Counted from the stretch's first letter, positions 8,849-19,833 are shown. The stretch is DNA of 64,000 nt from Acidobacteriaceae bacterium (GCA_903642225.1 CAHJWI010000020.1:1-64000), one strand, 5' to 3'. Translations and numbers: made by a program. The notes: generated from the sequence alone by a model not told the origin.

Positions 8849-10825
8849 TTAGCGGTCGGAGCGCTTCCAGTTGAGCAGGTCGCCAAGCGTTGTGCTGCCG
8901 GAGTTGCCACTGTTGGAGTTACTGTCAGTATTGCCGCGACTGGGCTGCTTGTAGCTCTCGACCTCCTCGCGGCTGGCTTCTTCGCCGACGCCACGGAGGC
9001 TGAGACCGACCTTTTTCTCGTCGGGGCTCATCTTCACGATCTTGAACTCGTGCTCTGAACCGACCTCGAGAGTGGTCTGCTTGCCGGTTTCATCGACTGC
9101 TTCCGACACGTGGCAGAGACCCTCGACACCCTCGGCGAGCTCGACAAAGGCGCCGAACTGTGCGGTGCGGAGAACCTTGCCCTTGATGACGTCGCCGGCA
9201 CGGTGCTGCGCGAAGAAGGTATCCCAGACATCGGGCTCGAGCTGCTTGACGCCGAGGGAGAGGCGACGGTTTTCCGGCTCGACGCCAAGAACGATGGCGC
9301 GGACTTTCTCGCCCTTCTTCAGCACTTCAGACGGGTGCTTGATGCGCTTGGTCCAGCTGAGGTTGGAGACGTGGACAAGGCCGTCGATGCCATCTTCAAT
9401 CTCGATGAACGCGCCAAAGTCGGTGAGGTTGCGAACGCGACCCTCGACGGTTGCGCCGATGGGATACTTGTTCTCAAGCTGCTCCCAGGGGTTGTCCTGG
9501 AGCTGCTTCATGCCGAGCGAGATGCGACGGTCGTTCGGGTTCACGGCGAGGATGATGGTATCGACTTCGTCGCCGGGCTTGACCATCTTTGATGGATGCT
9601 TCATCCGCTTGGACCAGGTCATCTCCGAGACGTGGACGAGGCCTTCGATGCCCTGCTCGAGCTCGACGAATGCGCCGTAGTCCGTGACAGAAAGGATGCG
9701 GCCTTTGACCTGTGCGCCGATGGGGTAACGCTCGATGGCGTCGAGCCACGGGTCAGGCGTGAGCTGCTTGAAGCCGAGCGAGACGCGCTGCTTGTCCTTG
9801 TCAAACTTGAGAACCTTGACCTGGATCTCGTCGCCGACGCCGACGAGGTCCCGGGGATGGGTGAGGCGTCCCCAGCTCATGTCGGTGATGTGGAGGAGGC
9901 CGTCGAGGCCGCCGAGGTCGACGAACGCGCCGTAGTCGGTCAAGTTCTTGACGACGCCGGTGAGGATCGCGCCCTCTTCAAGGGTCTGCAGGGTGACATC
10001 CTTGCGGCTGTTCTGCTCCTCTTCCAGGATCTCCTTACGGGAGATAACAACGTTGCCGCGCTTTTTGTTGAGCTTGATGACGCGGACGTCGATCGGCTGG
10101 CCGAGGTAGGTGTCGAGGTTGCGCACTGGACGAATCTCAACCTGCGAACCGGGGAGGAATGCCTTGACGCCGATGTCGACGGTGAGGCCACCCTTGACGC
10201 GGGAGAGCACGGTGCCGGTGACGGGGGTCTTGTCGGCAGCTGCCTTCTCAAGCTGGTCCCACAGGCGGTGGCGCTGGGCCTTCTCGTACGAGACGAGATA
10301 TCCGCCCTCCTGCTCCTCACGCTCGACGACGACTTCAACGGCATCGCCAACGGCAAGCTTAGGCTCGCCGGTGTGATCCAGCACCTGATCCTTGGGGATG
10401 AGGCCTTCGCTCTTGAGACCGATGTCGACCACGACATACTTGTCGGTGATCTTGATGACAGTGCCGGTAACGACCTTATCCTCTTCCATGGCGGCTGCGG
10501 CGGTGGCCTTATCTTCAGCCTGCTCGCGGTCGAAGCTCTCGAGCGCAGCGGCGAAGTCGGCCATGTCGTAGTCCACGTCGTCCGCGCCAGTGGCTGCTTC
10601 CAGGTGGGAGGCGAAGCCCTTCACGGGCTGCGTAGCTACCTGGGGGTCCGGTGTGACGAGGTGGTTTGCACCCACTTCAGGGGTGCTGACCACGTCGGTC
10701 ACGGGTCCATTGGCCTCGGTGGCAGGAACTGTCGCCGCTGTCGTGCCCGCGGGGATGGTGGTCTCTGTGCTGGTCTCAGGGGCGTTGGGGGTTGCGGTGG
10801 TGTCGACCGCGTCGGAGGTGGGCAT
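8849..10825 (-). CDS. rpsA: 30S ribosomal protein S1
   Basis: S1 binds mRNA leaders and helps unfold them on the 30S subunit. 658 aa, longer than E. coli S1 (557) because of a roughly 110-residue acidic, Thr/Ala-rich N-terminal extension. Six S1 (OB-fold) domains follow in order: VVTGTVIKITDKYVVVDIG, PVTGTVLSRVKGGLTVDIG, ILTGVVKNLTDYGAFVDLG, VKGRILSVTDYGAFVEL, VEGRVRNLTDFGAFIEI and IKGKVLRTAQFGAFVEL. The first two are the degenerate ribosome-docking type and the rest are canonical. The tail (QPSRGNTDSN, GDLLNWKRSDR) is polar. A consensus-like promoter lies about 215 bp upstream of the start codon. Confidence 0.97.
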   Translation of the reverse strand: MPTSDAVDTTATPNAPETSTETTIPAGTTAATVPATEANGPVTDVVSTPEVGANHLVTPDPQVATQPVKGFASHLEAATGADDVDYDMADFAAALESFDREQAEDKATAAAAMEEDKVVTGTVIKITDKYVVVDIGLKSEGLIPKDQVLDHTGEPKLAVGDAVEVVVEREEQEGGYLVSYEKAQRHRLWDQLEKAAADKTPVTGTVLSRVKGGLTVDIGVKAFLPGSQVEIRPVRNLDTYLGQPIDVRVIKLNKKRGNVVISRKEILEEEQNSRKDVTLQTLEEGAILTGVVKNLTDYGAFVDLGGLDGLLHITDMSWGRLTHPRDLVGVGDEIQVKVLKFDKDKQRVSLGFKQLTPDPWLDAIERYPIGAQVKGRILSVTDYGAFVELEQGIEGLVHVSEMTWSKRMKHPSKMVKPGDEVDTIILAVNPNDRRISLGMKQLQDNPWEQLENKYPIGATVEGRVRNLTDFGAFIEIEDGIDGLVHVSNLSWTKRIKHPSEVLKKGEKVRAIVLGVEPENRRLSLGVKQLEPDVWDTFFAQHRAGDVIKGKVLRTAQFGAFVELAEGVEGLCHVSEAVDETGKQTTLEVGSEHEFKIVKMSPDEKKVGLSLRGVGEEASREEVESYKQPSRGNTDSNSNSGNSGSTTLGDLLNWKRSDR

Positions 10826-11041
10826 GGTTTCCAGTTCGGTGCTCAGGGGTTTGCTCTCGGTTTCGGGATTGAAGTTGTGATCCGTAGATCAGACGCGGGA
10901 GCCGGGCCTTGGGTCGCGTGCTCTCCGGTGGCATTTCGTTTGGCGGACAACCCGGCGCGGCCTATGAGGCCACGTGGACAAATCACGACGAGATGTGCGG
11001 AGTAGCTGGCGGCCGGTGCGGTCCTGCTCAAGCTCAAACAC

Positions 11042-11071
11042 AGTATAGCCCTGTTGAAAAGAAAGGGTCAA
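11042..11071 (-). promoter_or_regulatory. Sigma-70-type promoter of rpsA with a long leader
   Basis: On the minus strand TTGACC and TATACT are separated by 18 bases, close to consensus for both boxes. Transcription would start near 11035, leaving a leader of about 210 nt before the rpsA ATG. A long leader fits autogenous control of S1, but no fold was confirmed. Confidence 0.7.
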
Positions 11072-11133
11072 CGCGGCCATTGCCTACCTGCTTGCGCCAG
11101 AAGAGGACATTGCGCGGTGTCTATACTGCGGGG

Positions 11134-11709
11134 ATGGATCGGCTGTGGACACCGTGGCGTTACGCGTATGTGACGAAGGCAAAGCTGGAAATGCGGAAGG
11201 GCGTGCCGGAAGCGCTGGCCGGGTATCCGGACGACCATGACTCCGTGTTTTTGAACCTGATCGGCGCGGTGCAGTGGGCTTCGGCTGCGGGTGGTTTTAG
11301 CCAGCTAGCGGCAGAGAAGGCGGGACACGTGCTGCTGCAGGGCGAGTATCAGTTCGCCGTGTTGAATGCCTTTCCGTATAACAGCGGACACCTGATGATT
11401 GTGCCGTACGAGCAGACCGACAGCCTGGCGAAGTTATCGTCAGAGAGCGCCGCGGAGATGATGCACCTGTCGCAGAGGATGGAGACGGCGCTGCGTGCCG
11501 TGTATACACCGGACGGCGTGAACATGGGCATGAACATGGGGGAGGCGGCGGGCGCTGGTGTGGCGGAGCACCTGCACATGCACCTGCTGCCGCGGTGGTA
11601 CGGCGACACGAACTTTATGACGGCTGTATGCGAGACGCGCATGCTGCCGGAGACGCTGGATGTGACGTGGGAGCGGATGCGGGCAGCCCTGGGGCTGGCT
11701 GTGGACTAG
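11134..11709 (+). CDS. HIT family hydrolase, Ap4A phosphorylase/hydrolase-like
   Basis: 191 aa. The histidine triad HLHMHLLPR (about residue 149) supplies the nucleotidyl-transferring His. LNAFPYNSGHLMIVPYEQ and VNMGMNMGEAAGAG are typical of the bacterial branch that acts on diadenosine polyphosphates or nucleotide monoesters. The N-terminus (MDRLWTPWRYAYV) is the usual one for this subfamily, so the ATG at 11134 is preferred over the open frame running 75 codons further upstream through the rpsA leader. Substrate cannot be assigned from sequence. Confidence 0.92.
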   Translation: MDRLWTPWRYAYVTKAKLEMRKGVPEALAGYPDDHDSVFLNLIGAVQWASAAGGFSQLAAEKAGHVLLQGEYQFAVLNAFPYNSGHLMIVPYEQTDSLAKLSSESAAEMMHLSQRMETALRAVYTPDGVNMGMNMGEAAGAGVAEHLHMHLLPRWYGDTNFMTAVCETRMLPETLDVTWERMRAALGLAVD

Positions 11710-11713
11710 GCCT

Positions 11714-11744
11714 TGCAGGCGCAAGTACATTTTTGCGACCTGCA
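11714..11744. other. Inverted repeat between HIT gene and toxin-antitoxin operon
   Basis: TGCAGGCGCAA and TTGCG-A-CCTGCA form an 11-bp stem with one bulge and an 8-base loop (GTACATTT). It starts 5 bp after the HIT stop and ends about 30 bp before the antitoxin start. It may be the HIT terminator, or the operator bound by the Xre antitoxin, which commonly autoregulates its operon. Confidence 0.5.
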
Positions 11745-11774
11745 TAGTGGCATACTGTACTTAGGAGCTTGATG

Positions 11775-12188
11775 ATGTCATTTTCCGAGGAGTACGCCCA
11801 CTACTTTGATGTCCCACCTGCCTCAGAGCTTGAACTTGCGGAGTTGACGCAAAGCGGTGTTGAGACGGACCGGATCGGGCGTTTGCGCGAGCAGGGGTTG
11901 ACGTTTGCGGAGGTGGGCAACCTCGTAATCTCTGCTCGAACGCTGAAGCATCGCCGTGCGCGTGGAGAGCGACTGTCGCGAGAGGAAACCGATCGCCTTT
12001 TGCGGGTGGTACGCGTGCTGGCGTTTGCATCGCATGTGTTTGGGGAGCAGGCGAAGGCTGTTCGTTGGCTGCGTATGGAGGACGATCGTCTGCACGGGCG
12101 TGCACCGCTGCAGTTGCTGGCCACGGAAGCAGGAGGACGAGTCGTCGAAGGCTTGCTGTGGCAGATTGATGAAGGCGTTTACGCCTGA
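11775..12188 (+). CDS. Type II antitoxin, Xre/MbcA/ParS family
   Basis: 137 aa from the ATG best spaced to AGGAG; a TTG and another ATG lie in frame just upstream. The middle part (LREQGLTFAEVGNLVISARTL, then HRRARGERLS) fits the degenerate Xre-like HTH of this family. The C-terminal half is the ParS-type toxin-binding domain: an ETDRLLRVVRVLAFASHVFG helix, AVRWLRMEDDRLHGRAPLQLL, and a closing GLLWQIDEGVYA where the C-terminus plugs the toxin active site in known structures. Its stop overlaps the start of the RES toxin gene (TGATG), so the two are translationally coupled. Confidence 0.9.
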   Translation: MSFSEEYAHYFDVPPASELELAELTQSGVETDRIGRLREQGLTFAEVGNLVISARTLKHRRARGERLSREETDRLLRVVRVLAFASHVFGEQAKAVRWLRMEDDRLHGRAPLQLLATEAGGRVVEGLLWQIDEGVYA

Positions 12189-12661
12189 TGGTGGAAGCGG
12201 GGCTGGTGTTGTGGCGGATCAGTAACCACGGCGACCTGGATGGATTCGGCGGGGAGCGAACCAGCGGACGTTGGCACACGGCGACGCGGGGCAAGCGTAT
12301 TGTGTACCTGTCAGAAAACGCGGCCACAGCGTTGCTGGAGGTGCTGGCTAATCTGAAGGGTGACCCGCTGTTGTTCCCCTCAAACTATCAACTGCTTAAG
12401 GTGGTGTCGGAGCGGCCTGTTTCGATGATCGCGCCGGATGTGACAGCGCTGAAGACGATGGAAGAGACGCAGGCGTTTGGCGATGCATGGCTTGCAGGGG
12501 CAGAGTCGGCGCTGCTGCGGGTGCCCTCTGTTCCGGCGCCTGAATCAGCGAACTATGTACTGAATCCACGTCACGCACACGCGGCACAATTGCGCATTGA
12601 AACAGCGAGACGAATTGCATTCGATAAACGACTGTTCCATGTAGAGAACCGCACCCCGTAG
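12188..12661 (+). CDS. RES domain toxin
   Basis: 157 aa. RES toxins related to ADP-ribosyltransferases degrade NAD+ and stop growth unless the partner antitoxin is bound. Family marks are visible: VLWRIS with the first Arg near residue 10, GRWHT, RIVYLSENAATALLEVLANL with the conserved Tyr and Glu, and the closing SVPAPESANYVLNPRH with the conserved Ser and Asn. It is coupled to the upstream antitoxin by a TGATG overlap. It appears intact, so this is probably a working chromosomal toxin-antitoxin pair. Confidence 0.92.
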   Translation: MVEAGLVLWRISNHGDLDGFGGERTSGRWHTATRGKRIVYLSENAATALLEVLANLKGDPLLFPSNYQLLKVVSERPVSMIAPDVTALKTMEETQAFGDAWLAGAESALLRVPSVPAPESANYVLNPRHAHAAQLRIETARRIAFDKRLFHVENRTP

Positions 12662-12676
12662 TAGCGGCGGCGAAGG

Positions 12677-13216
12677 CTAGTGGCGGACGGGGATGCCGCG
12701 GTTGAGGTCGCCGTTATCTTTCAGGCCGGAGACGCGGGTGGCTTCGAAGTTGATGACCTTCCAGGTGCCGCTGGGCTGGCGGGCGTACACGCGGGTGTAG
12801 CGGAAGATTCCGGCAATGGGTGTGCCATCAAGCTTGCCGAGCACGTTGACCGTCGTGGTCACGATGGCAGTCGAGGGTTGGATACGGATTTTGCGGTCGA
12901 TGGTGTCAACACGGGTGAACTGGTGCTCGTGCTTGCCGATGCGGCGCATGTATTGCTGCTTGTCGGAAAGGGTGCCGTTTGCGCTAATCCCAAGGAAGTC
13001 ATCGGCGAGAACCCTGTCGAGGATGCCGCTGTCGCCGGTGAGTATGGCGGTGCGGATCTGATCTTCAATGCCGGCGATGGCCTGCTGGTCTGCCTTGCCT
13101 GTTCGGTGTGGCTTGATGCTGAAAGCGTGCAGCTGCGGCACCGCGCCGACGCAGAGCGCACCGGTGAGACAGACGGCGAGCAGGAGTCGTGCCGGGGAGC
13201 AAAGGCGCATGCGCAT
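12677..13216 (-). CDS. Secreted SnoaL/NTF2-like protein (DUF4440 type)
   Basis: About 179 aa. A signal peptide (RLLLAVCLTGALCVGAVPQLHA) precedes a cone-fold domain with the DUF4440 pattern: an I-x-x-Q-I-R-T-A helix, the GDSGILDRVLADDFLGIS turn, then antiparallel strands (TAIVTTTVNVLG, FRYTRVYARQ, WKVINFEATRV). Such proteins are small-molecule binding or enzymatic, with no fixed reaction. Start choice is uncertain: ATGs at 13255, 13228, 13216 and 13210 are in frame. 13216 gives the most normal signal peptide. It converges on the RES toxin gene. Confidence 0.78.
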   Translation of the reverse strand: MRMRLCSPARLLLAVCLTGALCVGAVPQLHAFSIKPHRTGKADQQAIAGIEDQIRTAILTGDSGILDRVLADDFLGISANGTLSDKQQYMRRIGKHEHQFTRVDTIDRKIRIQPSTAIVTTTVNVLGKLDGTPIAGIFRYTRVYARQPSGTWKVINFEATRVSGLKDNGDLNRGIPVRH

Positions 13217-13430
13217 AGCGTACCGCATCCTACGCCGCACGCGGTGTGTGGTCAAAGTACGACTTTTGTGTTGCGTACGGGCAGTTGTTACGCCACTGCA
13301 GCGGGCTTGCGCAGGAGGAAATGCAGTGGAAGAGTCAGCCTTACATTCGTGCGGGGTCCAGCGCTGAAGGCTGCCTGGAACGGTGTGCCGTTATGGAAGA
13401 CCTGCGCTGGGCAGTGTTGCGCGTGGACGG

Positions 13431-15380
<1,950 letters not shown>

Positions 15381-17234
15381 ATGATCCGCTTTCGTTTAAC
15401 CGGCCGCCTTCTCCTTGCGCTGGCTGCCGTTGCTTCTGTTTCATCAGGAGCACTTTCTGCCCAGGCCCCATTGGATCCAAACGTGGTCAAACAGATGAAA
15501 GAGATTTACAGCTTCAAGGCATCGCTTACCCCGGTGGAAGCAAAGCTCTCCACCAACCTTGTGCTGCTGACGCGATTTGCGAAGGGCACACTGCCTGCCA
15601 ACATGAAGCGCTATGTGCCGCAGGCTACACGGGACAGCAGCGGCAAGTTCATTGTTGAGGTAAACGGCTTGAAGACGTCGGCGTTTGTGGACAGCGTGTC
15701 CAAAGCCGGCGTTGCAATGAGCGACTCGTCGACACCGTTGTCGGCAGTGCGTTCTGGCCGGTTCCATACGCGAGTGACTGAGTCTGAGTTGCTGAAGTTG
15801 GCGGAGCAGGCGGACGTGACGTCTGTGCGTGAGGCGATTCGTCCGCAGACCAACGCCGGTTCCGTTACATCGCAGGGCTATGTGGCGATGGGTGCGAACA
15901 AGGTGATTCCGACGGGTGTGACAGGCAGCGGGATCCGCGTTGGCGTGTTGTCAGACAGCGCGTACCCGGCGCAGGTGGCAAGCCTGATTGCATCCGGCGA
16001 TCTGCCGGCGGACACGACGATTGTGCCCGGGCAGGCTGGCCCATCCGACAACAGCGGCGAGAACGAAGGCACGGCGATGATGGAGATAGTCCACGACATG
16101 GCACCCGGCGCAAAGCTGTTCTTCGCCACAGCCTTTGACGGTGAAGACAGTTTTGCAAACAACATTCGCACGTTGCGCAATGTTTACGGCTGCGACATTA
16201 TCGTGGATGACGTCAGCTACTCCGACGAACCCGCGTTCCAGGACGGCGAAATTGCGCAAGCCGTGAACGATGTAACTTCGTCCGGGGCGCTGTACTTCAG
16301 CTCCGCTTCAAATTCGGGCAATCTCAGCTCCGGCACGTCGGGCACATGGGAGGGCGACTTTACCTCTGGTGGCACCAACCCGGTCATCACGACGTTTGAA
16401 GGGCGGCCTGTTCATCTATTGAACTTCGGGACTACAGCGGCTCCGCAGACATACGACGTGCTGACATCGGCGGCCTCGTTCATCGGCCTGCATTGGTCTG
16501 ACCCGGTCGGTGCCGCAAGCAATGACTACGACATCTTTTCATTAAGCCCCGACGGCAAGAACATCACGGCATATGGCGCGGACCCGCAAACTGGAACGCA
16601 GGACCCGTTTGAGTATCTGCACACGGGCCATACGATCCCGGCGAACTCGCGCATTGTTGTGGCCCTGTACAAGGGTGCAGCACGCGCCATGCACATTGAC
16701 ACGGAGCGGGCAACGTTGAGCATTGCCACATCCGGTGCGACGTTTGGCCATGAGGCCGGCGCGAGCACGTTTTCAACCGCGGCTGTGTATTGGCAGGCCG
16801 CGCACAAGGGTGTAACGGCGTTCACCGGTGGAGCGACCAACCCGGATGAAACGTTCAGTTCCGACGGTCCACGCAAGATTTTTTACTCTCCGGATGGGTC
16901 GCCGATCACACCGGGGAACTACCTGTTCAGGACTCGAGGCGGCAAAACGCTGGTGAAGCCTGACGCCGCGGCTGCGGACGGTGTGGTGACCAGGACGGTC
17001 GGGTTCAACCCGTTCTTTGGAACGTCGGCTGCGGCGCCTCACGCGGCAGGTGTGGCGGCGCTGATCAAGTCCGCCAATCCGACGCTGACGAACACCCAGA
17101 TCCGCAACATTATGACCGGAACGACGCTGGACAACATGGCGGCGGGTGTCGATCGTGACAGCGGCTACGGGATCATAAGTGTTCCTGCTGCTGTAAATGC
17201 CGCGAAGGCCGCGGCTGTGCCGGCAAAGAACTAA
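15381..17234 (+). CDS. Secreted subtilisin-like (S8) serine protease
   Basis: 617 aa, exported by a Sec signal peptide (FRLTGRLLLALAAVASVSSGALSAQA). The catalytic triad can be placed: Asp in GVLSDS (about 191), His in EIVHDMAPGA (about 238), Ser in FFGTSAAAPHAAGVAAL (about 549). A domain of about 250 residues between His and Ser (GTWEGDFTSGG to FSTAAVYWQAAHKG) resembles the beta-sandwich insert of large secreted subtilases. Residues 30-150 look like a propeptide plus linker. The ATG at 15381 has GAGG 6 bases upstream and begins the signal peptide, so the frame upstream to 15246 is not used. A PEP-CTERM protein gene follows. Confidence 0.92.
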   Translation: MIRFRLTGRLLLALAAVASVSSGALSAQAPLDPNVVKQMKEIYSFKASLTPVEAKLSTNLVLLTRFAKGTLPANMKRYVPQATRDSSGKFIVEVNGLKTSAFVDSVSKAGVAMSDSSTPLSAVRSGRFHTRVTESELLKLAEQADVTSVREAIRPQTNAGSVTSQGYVAMGANKVIPTGVTGSGIRVGVLSDSAYPAQVASLIASGDLPADTTIVPGQAGPSDNSGENEGTAMMEIVHDMAPGAKLFFATAFDGEDSFANNIRTLRNVYGCDIIVDDVSYSDEPAFQDGEIAQAVNDVTSSGALYFSSASNSGNLSSGTSGTWEGDFTSGGTNPVITTFEGRPVHLLNFGTTAAPQTYDVLTSAASFIGLHWSDPVGAASNDYDIFSLSPDGKNITAYGADPQTGTQDPFEYLHTGHTIPANSRIVVALYKGAARAMHIDTERATLSIATSGATFGHEAGASTFSTAAVYWQAAHKGVTAFTGGATNPDETFSSDGPRKIFYSPDGSPITPGNYLFRTRGGKTLVKPDAAAADGVVTRTVGFNPFFGTSAAAPHAAGVAALIKSANPTLTNTQIRNIMTGTTLDNMAAGVDRDSGYGIISVPAAVNAAKAAAVPAKN

Positions 17235-17299
17235 CGAGGGTCTCCTGCTACTTGCAGGGCAATGAACTTCACGCGCTTCAAAACTTTCCAGGAACCCAC

Positions 17300-17947
17300 A
17301 TGTCCCCGTTTCGCGCATACCTTGTTGCAGTGGCACTCTTCTTTTCCTTTGCTTGCGTGGCGAAGGCCGACCCCTTCAATACCATCTCTTTCACCTACCA
17401 GCTGACTGCAGCCGACCATACACAGATGGGCCGTACGAGCCGCTCAGAGGGTATCCCACAGACCTATGCCGGTACGGAAACCTTTCCCGGGACGGTGAAC
17501 ACGGGAATCGCGTACCTCTATCAGACCTTCAGCTACGACTCGGCCATCTTCGCGGGAGCACCGTATATCGATGTTTCAACCTTCGATGAAGCAAACGGCT
17601 TCAGCTATTTCCTGAGCGCGTATGCAAACTCCTACGACCCCACGAACCAGAGCGCCAAGTGGCTTGGCGATGTAGGCTTCAGCGGAAATTACCAGACGAA
17701 CGACGGCGGTGCGTTCAGCCTGACACTGCCCGCCGGGGACGACCTGGTGCTCGTGCTGAACTCGACGCTGGCCGGGGGCGTGCCTCCAAACTACGCCTTT
17801 TCCGTGAACGTGCAGGGGTTCGGCGACACCAATTACGGTGATCCGGTTGCTGCTGCTGCGACGCCAGAACCCTCATCGCTGATCCTGGCGGGTTCGGGCT
17901 TGCTGGGCATGGCGGGGGCGTTTGTGCGCCGACGGTTCGCCGTGTAG
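17300..17947 (+). CDS. PEP-CTERM sorting domain protein
   Basis: 215 aa. A signal peptide (FRAYLVAVALFFSFACVAKA) is followed by a beta-rich domain of about 160 residues with no recognised function. It ends in a textbook PEP-CTERM signal: TPEPSSL, hydrophobic ILAGSGLLGMAGAF and basic VRRR. The signal is cut by an exosortase (EpsH-type), usually tied to exopolysaccharide export; no exosortase gene is in this window. The ATG at 17300 has AGGA upstream. It lies 65 bp after the subtilase and may share its transcript. Confidence 0.9.
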   Translation: MSPFRAYLVAVALFFSFACVAKADPFNTISFTYQLTAADHTQMGRTSRSEGIPQTYAGTETFPGTVNTGIAYLYQTFSYDSAIFAGAPYIDVSTFDEANGFSYFLSAYANSYDPTNQSAKWLGDVGFSGNYQTNDGGAFSLTLPAGDDLVLVLNSTLAGGVPPNYAFSVNVQGFGDTNYGDPVAAAATPEPSSLILAGSGLLGMAGAFVRRRFAV

Positions 17948-18046
17948 GTGTTGTCATTCATAACGAAATGAGTTTCGTGGCGCGCCGGGAATACCGGTGC
18001 GCCAAATCCCTTTTTGCGAAGGCATTGATTCTGCCAAGGTGAGTGT

Positions 18047-18376
18047 GTGACTGACGCAGAGCTTGGACTGGAACTGTACGTTGTGGTGGGGAATGCGTTG
18101 AACCTGCTGCTGCGGGGCATGCCGGCAGAGGCGCGCACAACGATCGGTGTGGATGTGCAACGGGTGGAACGCCTGGATGATGTGCTGAGCCCGGCCGCGC
18201 CAACGGCCATGCTTGAAGCTGTGCGAACGTTGTCGGCAGCCGATCGCGCGGCACTAGCAGAGGCTCTGTTGTTCTGCACCGCGTATGCCGGTGATGGGAC
18301 GGAGACCGTGCTGGGTGCGCCGGAGAGGGTAGTTCGAGAGCTGGCAGCCAGGGTGGTAACCATGTCCGGGGACTAG
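18047..18376 (+). CDS. Small hypothetical protein
   Basis: 109 aa from GTG, with AAGGTGAG just upstream. It is helical, with LELYVVVGNALNLLLRGMP, VDVQRVERLDDVL and LSAADRAALAEALLFCTAY segments, and has no signal or membrane helix. Not recognised. It overlaps the end of the convergent P450 gene by 4 bp. Regular heptad-like hydrophobics and an acceptable ribosome site support it, but it could still be an artefact of GC-rich sequence. Confidence 0.5.
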   Translation: MTDAELGLELYVVVGNALNLLLRGMPAEARTTIGVDVQRVERLDDVLSPAAPTAMLEAVRTLSAADRAALAEALLFCTAYAGDGTETVLGAPERVVRELAARVVTMSGD

Positions 18377-19833
18377 CGGTGGTCGACGCGGACGGACAAA
18401 CCACCCTTTGGGCGAAGGCTGATGGCAGGGTCAAGATTGGGTTGAGCAGGGGTGTTGGGGGCTGGGGAGAGTCGCCAGTCGCGCGCGATGATGGCGAGGC
18501 AAAGGGTGCCCTCCATCCAGGCCAGGCCCTCTGCGATGCACTGGCGGGAGCCGCCGCCAAAGGGGAAATAGCTGTTGCGTGGGCGGGTGGCCTTCGCGGC
18601 TTCGGTGAAGCGTTCGGGGTCGAAGAGGTCGGGGTCGGGCCACCAGCGGGGGTCACGATGCACGGCGTACTGGGGCGCCATGAGCGATGCGCCTTTGGGG
18701 ATGGTGTAGCCGGCAATCTGGTAGGTCTCCGCGACCAGACGACCGGTGATCCAGACGGGCGGATACAGGCGCATGGTTTCGGCAAAGACCTGGGTGCTGT
18801 AGCTGAGCGCCGGGTAATCTGCGGCGGTGGGGGCGCGGGTTGGCCCCAGGACACGGACGGCCTCGTCGTGCAGGCGCTGCTGGACGTCACCGTGCTGGGC
18901 GAGCAGGTGCACGGCAAAGGTGAGAGCATTCGCCGTGGTTTCGTGGCCGGCGAGGATGACGGTGACGCACTCGTCGCGCAGCTGCTGGTCAGACATGGTC
19001 TGGACGGTGCCCGGTGTACTGCCGCTTCCCTGCTGCGCTGTGGCGGTGGTGTGTTCGCCACTTTGGGCTGAGCCAGCAGAGCCGTCGTCGGTTGCGTTGA
19101 GCAGCATGCTCAGCAGGTCGCCGCGGTCGGTGGGGTCGGCGCGGCGTTCCGCGATGAGCCGGTAGATGAGCTCGTCGAGGTAGCGCTGGCCCTTGCGCAG
19201 CTTGCGCATGCTGGGCAGAGGGCTGGCCTGCACGATGCGCGAGAAGGGCAAAAAGGCGAGCGGCAGAAAGGCCATGAAGCTGCCAACGGCCGACTCCATG
19301 GCGTGCAGATCGTCGAACTCGTCCAGGTCGAAGAGGCACTTGCTGACGATGCGGAGGGCAAGCTCCATCATTTGTGCGTGCATCTCGACAACGGTGCCGG
19401 ATTGCCATTTCGAGATCTGGGCGAGGGTCTTGTCGGCGATGACGTCGCCGTAGCCGGCGATGCGGTTGCGCAGGAAGGCGGGGCCGGCGAGGCGGCGCTG
19501 GCGCATGTGCAACGGCTCTTCGCTGGTGAGCAGGCCGGTACCCAGCACGTCGCGGGAGCGCTGCATGACCAGGTTGCGGTGATGTGAGGGTGTGTCTTTG
19601 CCGAAGAAATCGGCGATGAGCTGGGGGTGGCAGAGCAGGAAGATCGTGTGATTGCCGACGCGGTAGCGCACCAGATCGCCGTACTGTTGCGCAGCGGAAA
19701 GCATGAACTCCGCCGGATTCTGCCGGAGCCGACTGCCGAAAAGCTGGCGAGTGATGAGGCGGAAGAGCAGCACCGGACCGGCGGGTTGGCCGGGTTTGCG
19801 GCCAGGTCGGATGTCGGGCGGTGGAATCACCAC
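18373..19833 (-). CDS. Cytochrome P450
   Basis: 486 aa haem monooxygenase. Signatures in order: I-helix ILAGHETTANAL (about residue 287), K-helix ETMR within AETMRLYPPVW, the PERF-like FDPERF, and the haem loop FPFGGGSRQCIAEGLAWME with the Cys ligand near 436. The layout is that of soluble bacterial P450s of the CYP102/CYP4-like class, without a membrane anchor. A Ser/Thr/Gln-rich linker (about 245-275) is inserted before the I-helix. No ferredoxin or reductase gene is nearby, so redox partners must be elsewhere. Substrate unknown. Confidence 0.95.
   Translation of the reverse strand: MVIPPPDIRPGRKPGQPAGPVLLFRLITRQLFGSRLRQNPAEFMLSAAQQYGDLVRYRVGNHTIFLLCHPQLIADFFGKDTPSHHRNLVMQRSRDVLGTGLLTSEEPLHMRQRRLAGPAFLRNRIAGYGDVIADKTLAQISKWQSGTVVEMHAQMMELALRIVSKCLFDLDEFDDLHAMESAVGSFMAFLPLAFLPFSRIVQASPLPSMRKLRKGQRYLDELIYRLIAERRADPTDRGDLLSMLLNATDDGSAGSAQSGEHTTATAQQGSGSTPGTVQTMSDQQLRDECVTVILAGHETTANALTFAVHLLAQHGDVQQRLHDEAVRVLGPTRAPTAADYPALSYSTQVFAETMRLYPPVWITGRLVAETYQIAGYTIPKGASLMAPQYAVHRDPRWWPDPDLFDPERFTEAAKATRPRNSYFPFGGGSRQCIAEGLAWMEGTLCLAIIARDWRLSPAPNTPAQPNLDPAISLRPKGGLSVRVDHR

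Noticed and set aside
9596-11005. 469-codon plus-strand open frame over rpsA
   Set aside because: It is antisense to a clear six-domain S1 gene and has only Val/Asp/Leu-rich shadow composition.
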